Source: Paracoccaceae bacterium (GTDB lineage: Bacteria; Pseudomonadota; Alphaproteobacteria; Rhodobacterales; Rhodobacteraceae). Taken from it: DNA of 63,471 nucleotides. Where the stretch lies: NCBI GenBank assembly GCA_902632125.1, contig CACPBQ010000009.1:1-63471 (forward strand). Reading direction: 5' to 3'. Position 1 is the first letter of the stretch. Each line of letters begins with the position of its first letter. The translations under genes were made by a program, and so were the position numbers. Positions 27,090 to 34,768 of the stretch are shown in pieces. The notes under the pieces are model-generated. The model was not told where the DNA came from, did not search any database, and saw only the letters and a list, made by a program, of their open reading frames with translations.

Positions 27090-27893
27090 TTAAAAACGAT
27101 AAGCCATAAGTGTATTCATAAGCTGAGAGGTATTCTGCCCTAGCCCATCAGCTATATCCAAATGATGCTTATTTCTCGACTTTACCCAGCCACACCGCCA
27201 TGCAGTCGCTAATTGCTGAGCTTGTTCTAAATATATTGGCCTTTCATCTGCTCCAACCCAAATCGTTACATTCATTTTTTCGGCCAGATCTTGACTGGAC
27301 AAGGTTTCAGAGTCGGCAACCTCTTCTGTTAATTGCAATTCATCTTTCTTGTCCGTGTAGAGCAAAGGCTTTAAATCTGCTATCGGGGAAATTAACATTA
27401 CATTTTTAATTCGATCTAAAATCGCCTTCGGCAGCTCGCCTTTAATAATGCTACGACCAATTACATGAGCACCACTCTGCTGGCCAACAAGCAAAATATC
27501 ACCTGTAAATCTTCTACAAACCACCCTCAGGCATTTATGGAAAGATTTATTAATTTCAGGTATCGTTGCATCAGGACATTTTGGAAGAGTCGGGATAATT
27601 ACGCGCATGTTATTCAATACCGGCCCCATAGCCAGGTAAGAAAATATAGATTTTTCGTAATCAGTCCAAAATCCGCCATATAAAAAAATTACCGTTGCTT
27701 CAACATAGGGCCCAGGACTAAATACATCCATTGACATATTAGTTTCTTCATCAAAAACAACATCGATTTGTGACTTACTTTGGTCACTCATCATTTCCCG
27801 AAATGCCTTGGACTTGGTTTTCCAACCAGGCAAATAACGATGAGCTCCAGGAATTAACTTTGCACTGTTAAAGGCATCATTATAGTTAATCAT
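27090..27893 (-). CDS. Alpha/beta hydrolase, kynurenine formamidase/esterase-like
   Basis: A 267-residue alpha/beta hydrolase. FLYGGFWTDYEKSIFSYL corresponds to the HGG(x)W oxyanion segment of arylformamidases and HSL-type esterases, with Tyr in place of His. The nucleophile is Ser in VGQQSGAHVIGRS, the acid is likely Asp in VGADERP, and the base His is in NKHHLDIAD. The fold is clear; substrate is not. Kynurenine formamidase or a carboxylesterase are the closest matches by motif. The ATG at 27893 is preferred to the TTG two codons before it. It stands at the left edge of the small-gene stretch and points away from it. Confidence 0.7.
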   Translation of the reverse strand: MINYNDAFNSAKLIPGAHRYLPGWKTKSKAFREMMSDQSKSQIDVVFDEETNMSMDVFSPGPYVEATVIFLYGGFWTDYEKSIFSYLAMGPVLNNMRVIIPTLPKCPDATIPEINKSFHKCLRVVCRRFTGDILLVGQQSGAHVIGRSIIKGELPKAILDRIKNVMLISPIADLKPLLYTDKKDELQLTEEVADSETLSSQDLAEKMNVTIWVGADERPIYLEQAQQLATAWRCGWVKSRNKHHLDIADGLGQNTSQLMNTLMAYRF

Positions 27894-28051
27894 GTTCAAA
27901 CTTTTTGCTCAATAAACTCAGAATTTTATTATTATTTTTGTATATATTACTAAATATTTACCTATTCTGTCAAATTTTACATATTTTTGGTTTATATTCT
28001 GTCAAAAAATTCTCATAAAAATAGAAGTTTTATTGCAAAAGGTGAAGACCA

Positions 28052-28336
28052 ATGAACATCATGACTGTGGTAAAGTATAAACTGAAATCAGGATTTGAGG
28101 ATGAATTTATCAAGGCAATAAATGCCTATAATTACTCAAATTCAATTTCGATGCGATTAGTTTCAATTGGTAATGACGAATATCTGAGTATTATGGAATA
28201 TGATGAAATAGATAAAACTGGAGACGATGAGATTAAAGGCGTAGAATGGCTGGATAGCATTGACTATATGTTGGAATTTTTTGGTGAAAGCAGAACTGAC
28301 TCTTGTTCTGGTCTTGTTTTGGCTTCTTACAATTAA
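28052..28336 (+). CDS. Small protein, ABM-like fold, paralogue A
   Basis: A 94-residue protein of alternating short strands and helices that reads like a dimeric alpha-beta barrel (antibiotic-biosynthesis-monooxygenase type). MTVVKYKLKSGFEDEFIKAI would be strand 1 plus helix 1. The product clearly resembles the one encoded at 31482: shared features are SNS-S, S-G-EY, the Y--ID spacing, GxEWLD-I and SRT---SG-VL. AAGGTGAAG lies seven bases before the ATG, a strong ribosome site. Function unknown. It is the first plus-strand gene of the small-gene stretch. Confidence 0.65.
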   Translation: MNIMTVVKYKLKSGFEDEFIKAINAYNYSNSISMRLVSIGNDEYLSIMEYDEIDKTGDDEIKGVEWLDSIDYMLEFFGESRTDSCSGLVLASYN

Positions 28337-28508
28337 ATGAGAAGTATGGACTAGGTTAAATTTTTCTTAAAAATTACCGCAGAGCACCGAACTCAAGAAG
28401 GTAAGTATAGAATTAATGGGCTACAAGCTTAATTCTGATTACGTCTTTACAAAAGCCTAACTGTTTAACAAAAAATAATATTAAAGAGTAAAAAAAGGGG
28501 GAGTAATA

Positions 28509-28856
28509 ATGAATAAATATCTAGGTATTTTAATTATAGTCGTCATTGTTTTTGGTGGCTTTACAATGGGTGGCGGCGTAGATCGAGCCGTAGACCTATT
28601 ATCATTTATTTTTGTTGTAGGAATTGGTATTGGACATGCATTTGGTACTAAGGATGGAGAAAGTACTTTCACTCGTTTTGGGGACGGATGTGTTCGCGGT
28701 GGTTGGTTAGGGCTATTAGTAGGAATAACTTTAATTGCAGGCACAGATTTCGCCAGCCAAATGGACTTTTCTAATATAATGCCAGCGTTGGCGGTCGCAC
28801 TTCTGGCGCCACTGTATGGATATTTTCTTAAAATACTAACAATGCAATTAGATTAA
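28509..28856 (+). CDS. Small four-helix membrane protein
   Basis: A 115-residue protein, almost all membrane helix. The start YLGILIIVVIVFGGFTMGGG and the FGTKDGESTFTRFGDGCVRG loop recall the N-terminal part of MotA-type motor/ExbB-like proteins (two helices then a cytoplasmic loop), but the proton-channel helices and the large loop are absent. A GGGGGAG ribosome site precedes the ATG. Probably an orphan membrane protein of unknown role; the MotA resemblance is only a hint. Confidence 0.6.
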   Translation: MNKYLGILIIVVIVFGGFTMGGGVDRAVDLLSFIFVVGIGIGHAFGTKDGESTFTRFGDGCVRGGWLGLLVGITLIAGTDFASQMDFSNIMPALAVALLAPLYGYFLKILTMQLD

Positions 28857-28990
28857 TTATGATATGAATTCAAAGAAGCGCGAAGACCGAAAGTGTTATA
28901 TTGATACAAATATAAGATAATTACTTAATCAATTATACAGACGTTTTCGATAAGTATTGAAATTTATTTATCAAAAAAGAATAATACCTT

Positions 28991-29284
28991 ATGAAACAAC
29001 TTTCAATTTTCCTGTTTATCATTTTTTGGGTAACTAATTCGGCAATTGCTCAGGAAATAATGTCTTCAACAATATTAGAAAAAGGTAAAATTCTCTATAG
29101 TAAATCTGAGGCAACTATATTTGTCGATACTGTAGGACAAGCAGAAGTCGGAGTTGCCTATCAAGGTCGTATTTTTATCTGTACACTAGGAAATAATTTT
29201 ATAGCAGCGTCAGGTAAAAACTACTTAAATACTGCATGTTATCTAACAAAAGATAATGCAGCTAGAGATGCAAGTAAAAAATAA
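28991..29284 (+). CDS. Small exported protein
   Basis: A 97-residue protein with a textbook signal peptide: MKQLSIFLFIIFWVTNSAIA, cleavage before QE. The mature part of about 77 residues has two cysteines (FICTLG, NTACYL) that could form a disulfide, and a short beta-rich middle. I recognise no family. It is one of several exported small proteins in this stretch. Confidence 0.6.
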   Translation: MKQLSIFLFIIFWVTNSAIAQEIMSSTILEKGKILYSKSEATIFVDTVGQAEVGVAYQGRIFICTLGNNFIAASGKNYLNTACYLTKDNAARDASKK

Positions 29285-29385
29285 AAAATTTTCTAGGCTC
29301 ATTATTTTATATCCTTGCATAAATGAATATTTATTGTGTTACTGTTCCCTAGTAATAAGAACATGTCACAAAGGATTGTTCGCTG

Positions 29386-29742
29386 ATGTCAATAAAATCT
29401 TTCTTAAATCTAAATCTAACTGTATTTCTTTTTTCCTCTTTGCCATCTGTAATTTTGTCCAACCCAGTAACTGTCAAGGCTGCAGAATGGACGAAAATCG
29501 ATAACGTAAAACAATGTAGTGAAGGAAACTGCAATACTTTCAAGAATATTGAACTAAATACAGATACTATTGAATTAGGACAGGATATTTCTGTTGTTAA
29601 TGTAGAAACAGGTTCAGAGATTGCCACATTTCAGGTCAAAATAATCAGATATGGTCGAATGGTAAAAATGTGTTGGATAGGTGACACTGAAGGCGTGAAT
29701 GATGGTACGTACATCACAGTCAAGGGATGTAAACAAAAGTAA
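29386..29742 (+). CDS. Small exported cysteine-containing protein
   Basis: A 118-residue protein with an N-terminal signal-like segment (MSIKSFLNLNLTVFLFSS, cleavage probably after VKA near 32). The mature part has four cysteines (KQCSEGNCN, KMCWIG, KGCKQK) spaced for two disulfides. AAAGGA lies nine bases before the ATG. No family recognised. It shares gene size, exported layout and paired cysteines with the protein encoded at 28991 but no clear sequence similarity. Confidence 0.6.
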   Translation: MSIKSFLNLNLTVFLFSSLPSVILSNPVTVKAAEWTKIDNVKQCSEGNCNTFKNIELNTDTIELGQDISVVNVETGSEIATFQVKIIRYGRMVKMCWIGDTEGVNDGTYITVKGCKQK

Positions 29743-29835
29743 TTCGAGACCTTTATGCTGGCCAAGAATTAATAGCATAAATTGATTTGCCGCAAAATGG
29801 AATAATTACTGCTTTAATTTCGAAATTTTAAACCA

Positions 29836-30042
29836 ATGTCAAATAATTTTTCTAGTTTACAGGATAACAGAATGAAACGACTGCTAAAGAAAATAGAGCT
29901 TCTAGAAATACTGGTTACGGGTTGTCGTATTCATCCTGCCTATCGTGCAATAAGACCCGCAACTGGCAGATGTTCACCTTGTGTAAAGATGTGGAAAGCA
30001 AGACAAAAATTAAATAACCTTGTTGAAAAAGAGGAAGAATAA
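29836..30042 (+). CDS. Small basic protein with Cys/His motif
   Basis: A 68-residue basic protein with CRIHPAYRAIRPATGRCSPC in the middle, a C-x2-H ... C-x2-C arrangement that could bind zinc, followed by a helix (MWKARQKLNNLVEKEEE). The N-terminal half is a probable amphipathic helix. It ends one base before the start of the next gene, so the pair is coupled. No named family recognised. Confidence 0.55.
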   Translation: MSNNFSSLQDNRMKRLLKKIELLEILVTGCRIHPAYRAIRPATGRCSPCVKMWKARQKLNNLVEKEEE

Positions 30043-30043
30043 A

Positions 30044-30424
30044 ATGAGTAAAATAACAATTCAATTGCTTGATGAAATACAGGACGGGTTCAATCGCCAT
30101 GATGTTCCTGATATTTTATCTCGATTTACTGATGACGGGATCTGGCTCATGGCCTCAGGCCCAATCGCACCTGACGCAAGAGTATGCAGAGGAAAAGAAG
30201 AAATAGGTTCAGTTTTAAGTGCCCGCTATGAGAAAATTCCAGATATGCGCTGGGAGGAGATTAAACACTGGATTGTCGATGATACCAAAGCGATCAGCGA
30301 ATGGATTGTCAGAGGTACATTTGAAGATAAATCACAACTTGATTGCTTGGGATGTGATTTGTGGGAATTCAGAGACGGTTTAATCACAAAGAAAGACACT
30401 TACTGGAAAAATATAACTAATTAA
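30044..30424 (+). CDS. NTF2-like (SnoaL/ketosteroid-isomerase fold) protein 1
   Basis: A 126-residue protein with the NTF2-like layout. Helix LLDEIQDGFNRHDVPDILSR is followed by FTDDGIWLM, GKEEIG, then curved strands WEEIKHWIVDDTKAISEWIV and LDCLGCDLWEFRDGLITK. Such proteins include isomerases, dehydratases and non-enzymatic binders; no catalytic set can be assigned. GAGGAAG just upstream makes ATG 30044 the start, one base after the preceding stop. It is one of three NTF2-like genes within 5.3 kb (others at 32221 and 35292). Confidence 0.75.
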   Translation: MSKITIQLLDEIQDGFNRHDVPDILSRFTDDGIWLMASGPIAPDARVCRGKEEIGSVLSARYEKIPDMRWEEIKHWIVDDTKAISEWIVRGTFEDKSQLDCLGCDLWEFRDGLITKKDTYWKNITN

Positions 30425-30546
30425 TGCATAAAATTTTGCTGGCATTTACCTTGCTAAAAACAATTAAACAGTTGCATGAAAAGCCTGCGGCCTTGCCTAT
30501 GCGCGATTTTCCATTAGTTGATCCAAAACAGAAGGCCCAAAACTGA
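30424..30546 (+). CDS. 40-residue protein coupled to the NTF2-like gene
   Basis: The start codon shares one base with the stop of the NTF2-like gene (TAATG). The product starts MHKILLAFTLLKTIKQLHEK and continues PAALPMRDFPLVDPKQKAQN. The polar, Pro-containing tail looks coding, not random. The stop-start overlap suggests translational reinitiation. No family recognised. About 65 bases of empty spacer follow. Confidence 0.4.
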   Translation: MHKILLAFTLLKTIKQLHEKPAALPMRDFPLVDPKQKAQN

Positions 30547-30612
30547 AATGGAGAATAAATAATGATTTTGTTAAAGCTTCATTTCAAAAGATAGATAATA
30601 AAAAGGTATATT

Positions 30613-30876
30613 ATGAAAATTTGTATTGAAGCATCATTCAATTGTTCATGGGAAGAAGTAGAGGCTTCTGTAAAGGCTGACTTGTCAGGTGAGGCAGCGG
30701 ATTTTGTTGATGGATATTCTTTGTTAAAAGAAACAGAGAAAACCTTCATTTTAATTTGCAATTTGAAAAGTTTTGACGCGTTTATCAAATGGATCCATAA
30801 ACCCAATGTCCAAGAAGTTTATAACTCCATGGGTGTTAAGCTAAAGATATATTCAATGTCCCTTATGGAACGATGA
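30613..30876 (+). CDS. Small ferredoxin-fold-like protein, paralogue of that at 33616
   Basis: An 87-residue protein with a predicted beta-alpha-beta pattern. It resembles the product at 33616 along its length: K-D---G-A-(D/E)F, E---FI, a helix (FDAFIKWIHKP versus MGAFMNSPEE), then G-----Y-M--M near the end. Such small proteins often belong to the dimeric alpha-beta barrel group. AAGGT precedes the ATG. Its stop overlaps the next start (ATGA). Function unknown. Confidence 0.6.
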   Translation: MKICIEASFNCSWEEVEASVKADLSGEAADFVDGYSLLKETEKTFILICNLKSFDAFIKWIHKPNVQEVYNSMGVKLKIYSMSLMER

Positions 30877-31268
30877 CCTTTTTTAAGATGACAAAAACGA
30901 TAACCAAATCATTAAAATACATCTTACTGACCATGTCATTTTTTTTAGGTGGCTTACTTTCAACTATTTTAACTGCCAATAAGCTTAGTGCAGGATCTCA
31001 CAAGTTAGATATTTCTATCCAAAACTGCTCTTACGCGAAAAAATTTGCAAAAACTGTTCAAGAATACAGAAAAGTATCAAGACCTTTGAGTTTTTATGAA
31101 AAGATTGATTTCACAAGTCCGGTGGCTATGGAAATAATTATAGAAGCATATCAAACAAACGAAAAAGAACCTCAATTTTCTGACGGTTGGTTGAAAAGAT
31201 GCCAGGAAATTAGTTGTAATGAGTTTTGGGCCGAGTTGGACGTTGCTATAAAATTAATATCCGATTAA
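30873..31268 (+). CDS. Small exported or membrane-anchored protein
   Basis: A 131-residue protein. A basic N terminus (MTFFKMTKTITKSLK) leads into a 20-residue hydrophobic stretch (YILLTMSFFLGGLLSTIL), so it is exported or anchored by an uncleaved signal. The periplasmic part has three cysteines (IQNCSY, KRCQEISCN). The start overlaps the stop of the preceding gene as ATGA, indicating coupling. No family recognised. Confidence 0.55.
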   Translation: MTFFKMTKTITKSLKYILLTMSFFLGGLLSTILTANKLSAGSHKLDISIQNCSYAKKFAKTVQEYRKVSRPLSFYEKIDFTSPVAMEIIIEAYQTNEKEPQFSDGWLKRCQEISCNEFWAELDVAIKLISD

Positions 31269-31481
31269 CGCAGGCAATTAACTTAAATGAACAGTTTCAT
31301 AGTTTGTAGTACTTATAAATTTTACTACTTGTATGAGATCAACTAATTGTACTATCCAACGAAAAAGTGTGGGATATAAATTGTTTCAATCACGTAGCAA
31401 CTGAACGCTGAATCTCGTATTGCTTTTTCGTATTCTATGTAACCAAGGTGGCGTAATAAGTTTTAAATATAGGTAGGAAAT

Positions 31482-31775
31482 ATGGGTGAGTTCGTAACAA
31501 CTATCACTAAATTCAAAGCAAAACACGGTTCGGAAAATGAATTGATAGAAGAGCTCAGAAATTTTGACAACTCCAATTCCAAATCTTGGCAGATCCTAAG
31601 CTTAGGTGAAAATGAATATGCTGCCGTTAACACTTATGAAAGTATCGATAACCGAACTGAGGATGTTGCATCTGGTTTGGAATGGTTAGATAAAATCACT
31701 CCATTGATTGAACTTTATGATAATGGAAGTCGGACCGAAGCTTTCTCAGGTATTGTTTTGTATGAGAGCGGATAG
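31482..31775 (+). CDS. Small protein, ABM-like fold, paralogue B
   Basis: A 97-residue paralogue of the protein encoded at 28052. Shared blocks include K-K-G-E-E-I near the start, NSNSKS versus YSNSIS, LSLGENEY versus VSIGNDEY, SGLEWLDKI versus KGVEWLDSI, and GSRTEAFSGIVL versus ESRTDSCSGLVL. By eye about two residues in five are identical. The fold is likely a dimeric alpha-beta barrel. Its stop is directly followed by the ATG of the next small gene. Role unknown. Confidence 0.65.
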   Translation: MGEFVTTITKFKAKHGSENELIEELRNFDNSNSKSWQILSLGENEYAAVNTYESIDNRTEDVASGLEWLDKITPLIELYDNGSRTEAFSGIVLYESG

Positions 31776-31955
31776 ATGAAGAGATCATTTAAAGAAAATC
31801 AAGCCTTAGTAAGACAACTGTGGGAACAATATCAGATTAATAAAGACCCAAAATGGTTAGCCAAAATTTGCCTTAATGTTCCTTTCTTTGACCATCCAGA
31901 AGTAGGAAAAGAGATTGCTGAAATATTAGAAAACCAGGCTCTTAAAAATGACTAA
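31776..31955 (+). CDS. 59-residue acidic/helical protein
   Basis: Begins directly after the stop of paralogue B (TAGATG) and ends by overlapping the next gene. The product, MKRSFKENQALVRQLWEQYQ and on through WLAKICLNVPFFDHPEVGKE, reads as three helices and is rich in Glu, Lys and aromatic residues, quite unlike random sequence. Likely cotranscribed and coupled with its neighbours. No family recognised. Confidence 0.5.
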   Translation: MKRSFKENQALVRQLWEQYQINKDPKWLAKICLNVPFFDHPEVGKEIAEILENQALKND

Positions 31956-32109
31956 AAATAGTTTGATTGAAGAAATAATGGCACGTAATTTTTTTAATGC
32001 TTTTCATACAAAACCAATCTTTTCGGTAAAAGAGTGTAATTGGCGACTAATTATAGAGGTTGCAACGACTAGCTGTTTTGGTTTGAATGCTCAAAAATTA
32101 AAAAAATGA
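31948..32109 (+). CDS. 53-residue protein overlapping the previous gene
   Basis: Starts within the last codons of the preceding gene (ATGACTAA overlap). The product has an N-terminal helix (MTKNSLIEEIMARNFFNAF) and a basic tail (NAQKLKK). The overlap supports coupled translation, but it has no ribosome site of its own and the product is very short, so this may be a chance frame. Unknown function. Confidence 0.35.
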   Translation: MTKNSLIEEIMARNFFNAFHTKPIFSVKECNWRLIIEVATTSCFGLNAQKLKK

Positions 32110-32220
32110 TTAGCAAGTTAAATTAACTTGTTTTATTTTACATAGCGTTGTTTAAAATCTTATTGGACACTTACTGTCATTAAATAAGCTTATAACAACT
32201 ACAATTTTGGATAGATTAAG

Positions 32221-32541
32221 ATGCTATATGAAAAAATGATGAGCGCATGGAAAGCTTGTGACATCTCTTCTTGGAAGTCATGCTATCACGACGATTACAC
32301 ATTTGTTAGTCATGCAAATGGCACGACCACGTCTGCGAGTGATATATCTGATGAAATGATGCTTGGTATGATGCAAACAACAACCTTAGAAAAACAACGC
32401 TGCTTATATGAAGATGAAAATATTCTTGTAGAACATAGTTTTGCGACTTTCGGATCTGGTACAAAAGAAGCAGTGTTAGCAGTTCATACCAAAAAAGATG
32501 GTCTTATTTGGAAAACTGAAACTGGTGCCACACCAGTTTAG
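32221..32541 (+). CDS. NTF2-like protein 2
   Basis: A 106-residue protein with the SnoaL/NTF2-like arrangement. Helix LYEKMMSAWKACDISSWKSC leads to YHDDYTFVSH (the common HDDF-type turn), SASDISDEMM, then strands (RCLYEDENILVEHSFATFGS, AVLAVHTKKDGLIWKTETGA). Shorter than most members, probably a single cone without the C-terminal extension. It is distant from the NTF2-like proteins at 30044 and 35292. Role unknown. Confidence 0.65.
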   Translation: MLYEKMMSAWKACDISSWKSCYHDDYTFVSHANGTTTSASDISDEMMLGMMQTTTLEKQRCLYEDENILVEHSFATFGSGTKEAVLAVHTKKDGLIWKTETGATPV

Positions 32542-32634
32542 AATTGTCGAACCGTTACAAGAATACTTATTCATTTTGCAATCTGACCTAAATATATAAA
32601 TAACTTTATAAAATCTAGAACTTTAGGCGGGAAA

Positions 32635-33414
32635 TTACGGCATAAGTTGACCACCATTTACCTCTATTGTTTGGCCAATGACATACCCAGCAAGCTTATC
32701 AGAGGCGAGAAATAGATAAGCGCCAACACAGTCTTCTGCAACACCTAAACGACCTTGGGGAACCGTCTTTAGCATTGCGTCAAGCTGTTCTTTTGTCGAA
32801 TAACGCTCATGAAAAGGAGTTGTAATCACTCCAGGCGCTACAGCGTTTACTCTGATGCCATAGTCTATCCATTCCTTGGCCATACCCCTTGTTACATTTG
32901 ATACAAAAGCCTTCGAAGATCCATACATACCTGCACCCCCACTTGCACCATTGCGAGCTGCAATTGATGTTGTGTTGATCACAAAACCGCCTTCCTTTTT
33001 AAGAAAAGGCAAGGCTTCTTTAGAGGCCACAATAATTGAGCGTGCGTTAAGATCCATGATCTCGTCATAGTCTTTATTTGTGACATCAGCGTATGGGACG
33101 CGACGCACCATACCGCCTGCATTATTTATAAGACCATTTAATCCACCAAGACGTTCAGCAGCCTCGTTTACTGCTACTGCCAGTGCTTGAGGTTCACTTG
33201 CATCTGCCTTGATTAATTCAACACGGCCCCCCTCACCGAGAATTTCAGAAGCAACTTGGTTCGCTGCATCTGCAGACGAAAGATAATGCAAGCCCACAAT
33301 CGCACCTTGTTTGGCAAATGCCTTTGCGAGCTCAGCGCCAATTCCAGTTGATGCGCCAGTGATTAAGATTTTTTTGTTCTGAAATTCAGAAAAATTTATA
33401 GTCGCAGAGTTCAT
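32635..33414 (-). CDS. SDR family oxidoreductase
   Basis: A 259-residue short-chain dehydrogenase. TGASTGIG is the NAD(P)-binding turn, NNAGG the stabilising motif, Ser in INTTSIAARN and YGSSK the catalytic residues, and RVNAVAPGVITTPF the proline-glycine loop. The C-terminal GYVIGQTIEVNGGQLMP is typical of classical SDRs of the 3-oxoacyl-ACP/sugar alcohol type. Substrate not assignable. It is the only minus-strand gene inside the small-gene stretch and the only ordinary-sized enzyme before the GST, so it may be an insertion or a separate unit. Confidence 0.85.
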   Translation of the reverse strand: MNSATINFSEFQNKKILITGASTGIGAELAKAFAKQGAIVGLHYLSSADAANQVASEILGEGGRVELIKADASEPQALAVAVNEAAERLGGLNGLINNAGGMVRRVPYADVTNKDYDEIMDLNARSIIVASKEALPFLKKEGGFVINTTSIAARNGASGGAGMYGSSKAFVSNVTRGMAKEWIDYGIRVNAVAPGVITTPFHERYSTKEQLDAMLKTVPQGRLGVAEDCVGAYLFLASDKLAGYVIGQTIEVNGGQLMP

Positions 33415-33615
33415 ATTTAGCTCTTTTAATTCAATTCGTGTATGGCATTTAAAGCCGTCATGCTAAACCCTAATTCTTTTTTAAAGAATAAAAAACAAAA
33501 TTTTTGAGCAGTATAGCTTTTGCTCAATAATTCTAAAACAGGCATTTATCATGACCTATTGATATTTAAATTACGATATATACTGTGTTGATTAAATCAA
33601 ATGGGAGATAGATTT

Positions 33616-33879
33616 ATGAACGTATTTGTTCGCGGAATAGTAGAAACAGGAGCGCATGTTTTGCATGCAAAAATCAAAACCGATATGGCTGCTGGAGCTG
33701 GTGAGTTTATTACAGAGTGGCGTTTTGCAGAAATAGGTGAAAAGGAATTTATGGCATGCATGCACGTTACTGACATGGAGGCGATGGGTGCTTTCATGAA
33801 TAGCCCAGAAGAGTTGCAGTGGGATAAAGATAATGGCTGTGAATATACCGTTTATGGCATGGAAGAGATGACTGAATAA
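33616..33879 (+). CDS. Small ferredoxin-fold-like protein, paralogue of that at 30613
   Basis: An 87-residue protein. GGGAG at 33603 is eight bases ahead of ATG 33616, which I prefer to the ATG at 33601. The sequence (KIKTDMAAGAGEFITEW, EKEFMACMHVTDMEAMGAFM, YTVYGMEEM) matches the protein at 30613 at spaced positions. It is rich in Met and acidic residues. A dimeric alpha-beta barrel fold is likely. Followed after 12 bases by a 59-codon gene. Confidence 0.6.
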   Translation: MNVFVRGIVETGAHVLHAKIKTDMAAGAGEFITEWRFAEIGEKEFMACMHVTDMEAMGAFMNSPEELQWDKDNGCEYTVYGMEEMTE

Positions 33880-33891
33880 AAGACCAATACA

Positions 33892-34071
33892 ATGGACCAG
33901 TATTCTAAAACAATGTTAACGATCATTACTGTTTGCGTGGTTTTAATTACGATAATTAAATTGGGTGCTATTATAATTGATGCTCATGACTACGACCATG
34001 ATCACGATTACTTTGAGTATATGGAGCATATCATTGAAAGGATTGAGAAAATAGAAGAAAAATTAGATTAG
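33892..34071 (+). CDS. 59-residue membrane peptide with His/Asp-rich segment
   Basis: A short protein with one N-terminal membrane helix (MLTIITVCVVLITIIKLGAI), a His/Asp/Tyr-rich stretch DAHDYDHDHDYFEY, and an acidic coiled-coil-like end (IIERIEKIEEKLD). The His/Asp cluster could bind a metal such as zinc, nickel or copper. It starts 12 bases after paralogue 33616 and ends 12 bases before the GST gene, suggesting one transcript. No family recognised. Confidence 0.5.
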   Translation: MDQYSKTMLTIITVCVVLITIIKLGAIIIDAHDYDHDHDYFEYMEHIIERIEKIEEKLD

Positions 34072-34083
34072 GTATGCTCAAAA

Positions 34084-34716
34084 ATGAAACTTATTATTGC
34101 TACACCCAGTCCATTTGCACGTAAGGTAAGGGTTGTTTTGCGTGAAAAAAATTTTGCCTTCGAGGAAATCATAGATGTTCCTTGGAATAAGGACACGCTG
34201 ACGAAAGATTTCAATCCTCTTGGGAAGATTCCAATTCTATTACAGGAAGATTCCGAACCTCTTTATGATAGCACTGTAATTGTTCAATATCTTGAAAATT
34301 TGAAACAATGCCCACGAATGTTTCCTTTGGATGCTAAGGACCATATTCAAGCTCGATTAATCGAAGCTACCTCTGATGGGGTATGTGATGCAGTTGTTTT
34401 GATATACCTGGAGCATTCAAGAAGTGAAAATTTGCGCAGTCATGCTTGGATAAAAAGACAAGAGAAAAAGATTTATAAAGGAATAGAATATCTTTCAGAT
34501 AATCTTAGAAACAAAAAATATTTTTTAGGTAGTGATTTCACAATTGCGGAAGTAAGTACAATCTCGTGCCTTGAATATCTGGACTTACGGTTTCCCAAAT
34601 TTGATTGGAGAACAAAGCATCCAAATTTGGAAAATTACTGGAAAATTCACAAAGATAGAAAGTCTTTTTTTGAAACAAAACCATCAGCACAGATTATCGA
34701 ACCATTAGATAATTAA
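34084..34716 (+). CDS. Glutathione S-transferase family protein
   Basis: A 210-residue GST. The N-terminal thioredoxin-like domain begins KLIIATPSPFARKVRVVLRE, where Ser9 of SPFARK occupies the usual catalytic position. FNPLGKIPILLQED provides the cis-Pro loop and LYDSTVIVQYLE the glutathione gamma-glutamyl contact (DS). The C-terminal helical domain carries GSDFTIAEVSTISCLEYLDL, the N-capping box. It conjugates or isomerises with glutathione in the cytoplasm. Preceded by tiny genes on the same strand. Confidence 0.85.
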   Translation: MKLIIATPSPFARKVRVVLREKNFAFEEIIDVPWNKDTLTKDFNPLGKIPILLQEDSEPLYDSTVIVQYLENLKQCPRMFPLDAKDHIQARLIEATSDGVCDAVVLIYLEHSRSENLRSHAWIKRQEKKIYKGIEYLSDNLRNKKYFLGSDFTIAEVSTISCLEYLDLRFPKFDWRTKHPNLENYWKIHKDRKSFFETKPSAQIIEPLDN

Positions 34717-34768
34717 CGGTGATCTGGAATTTTTAAATATGAATTATTTAATTAAAAAGGATATCAAA

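Noticed and set aside
28409-28436. AGAATTAA / TTAATTCT 8-bp inverted repeat considered as a terminator
   Set aside because: AT-only stem with a 12-base loop and no T run; such repeats are expected by chance here.
29256-29504. 82-codon plus-strand frame between two small exported-protein genes
   Set aside because: It overlaps both better-supported genes in another frame and has no ribosome site; composition is spacer-like.
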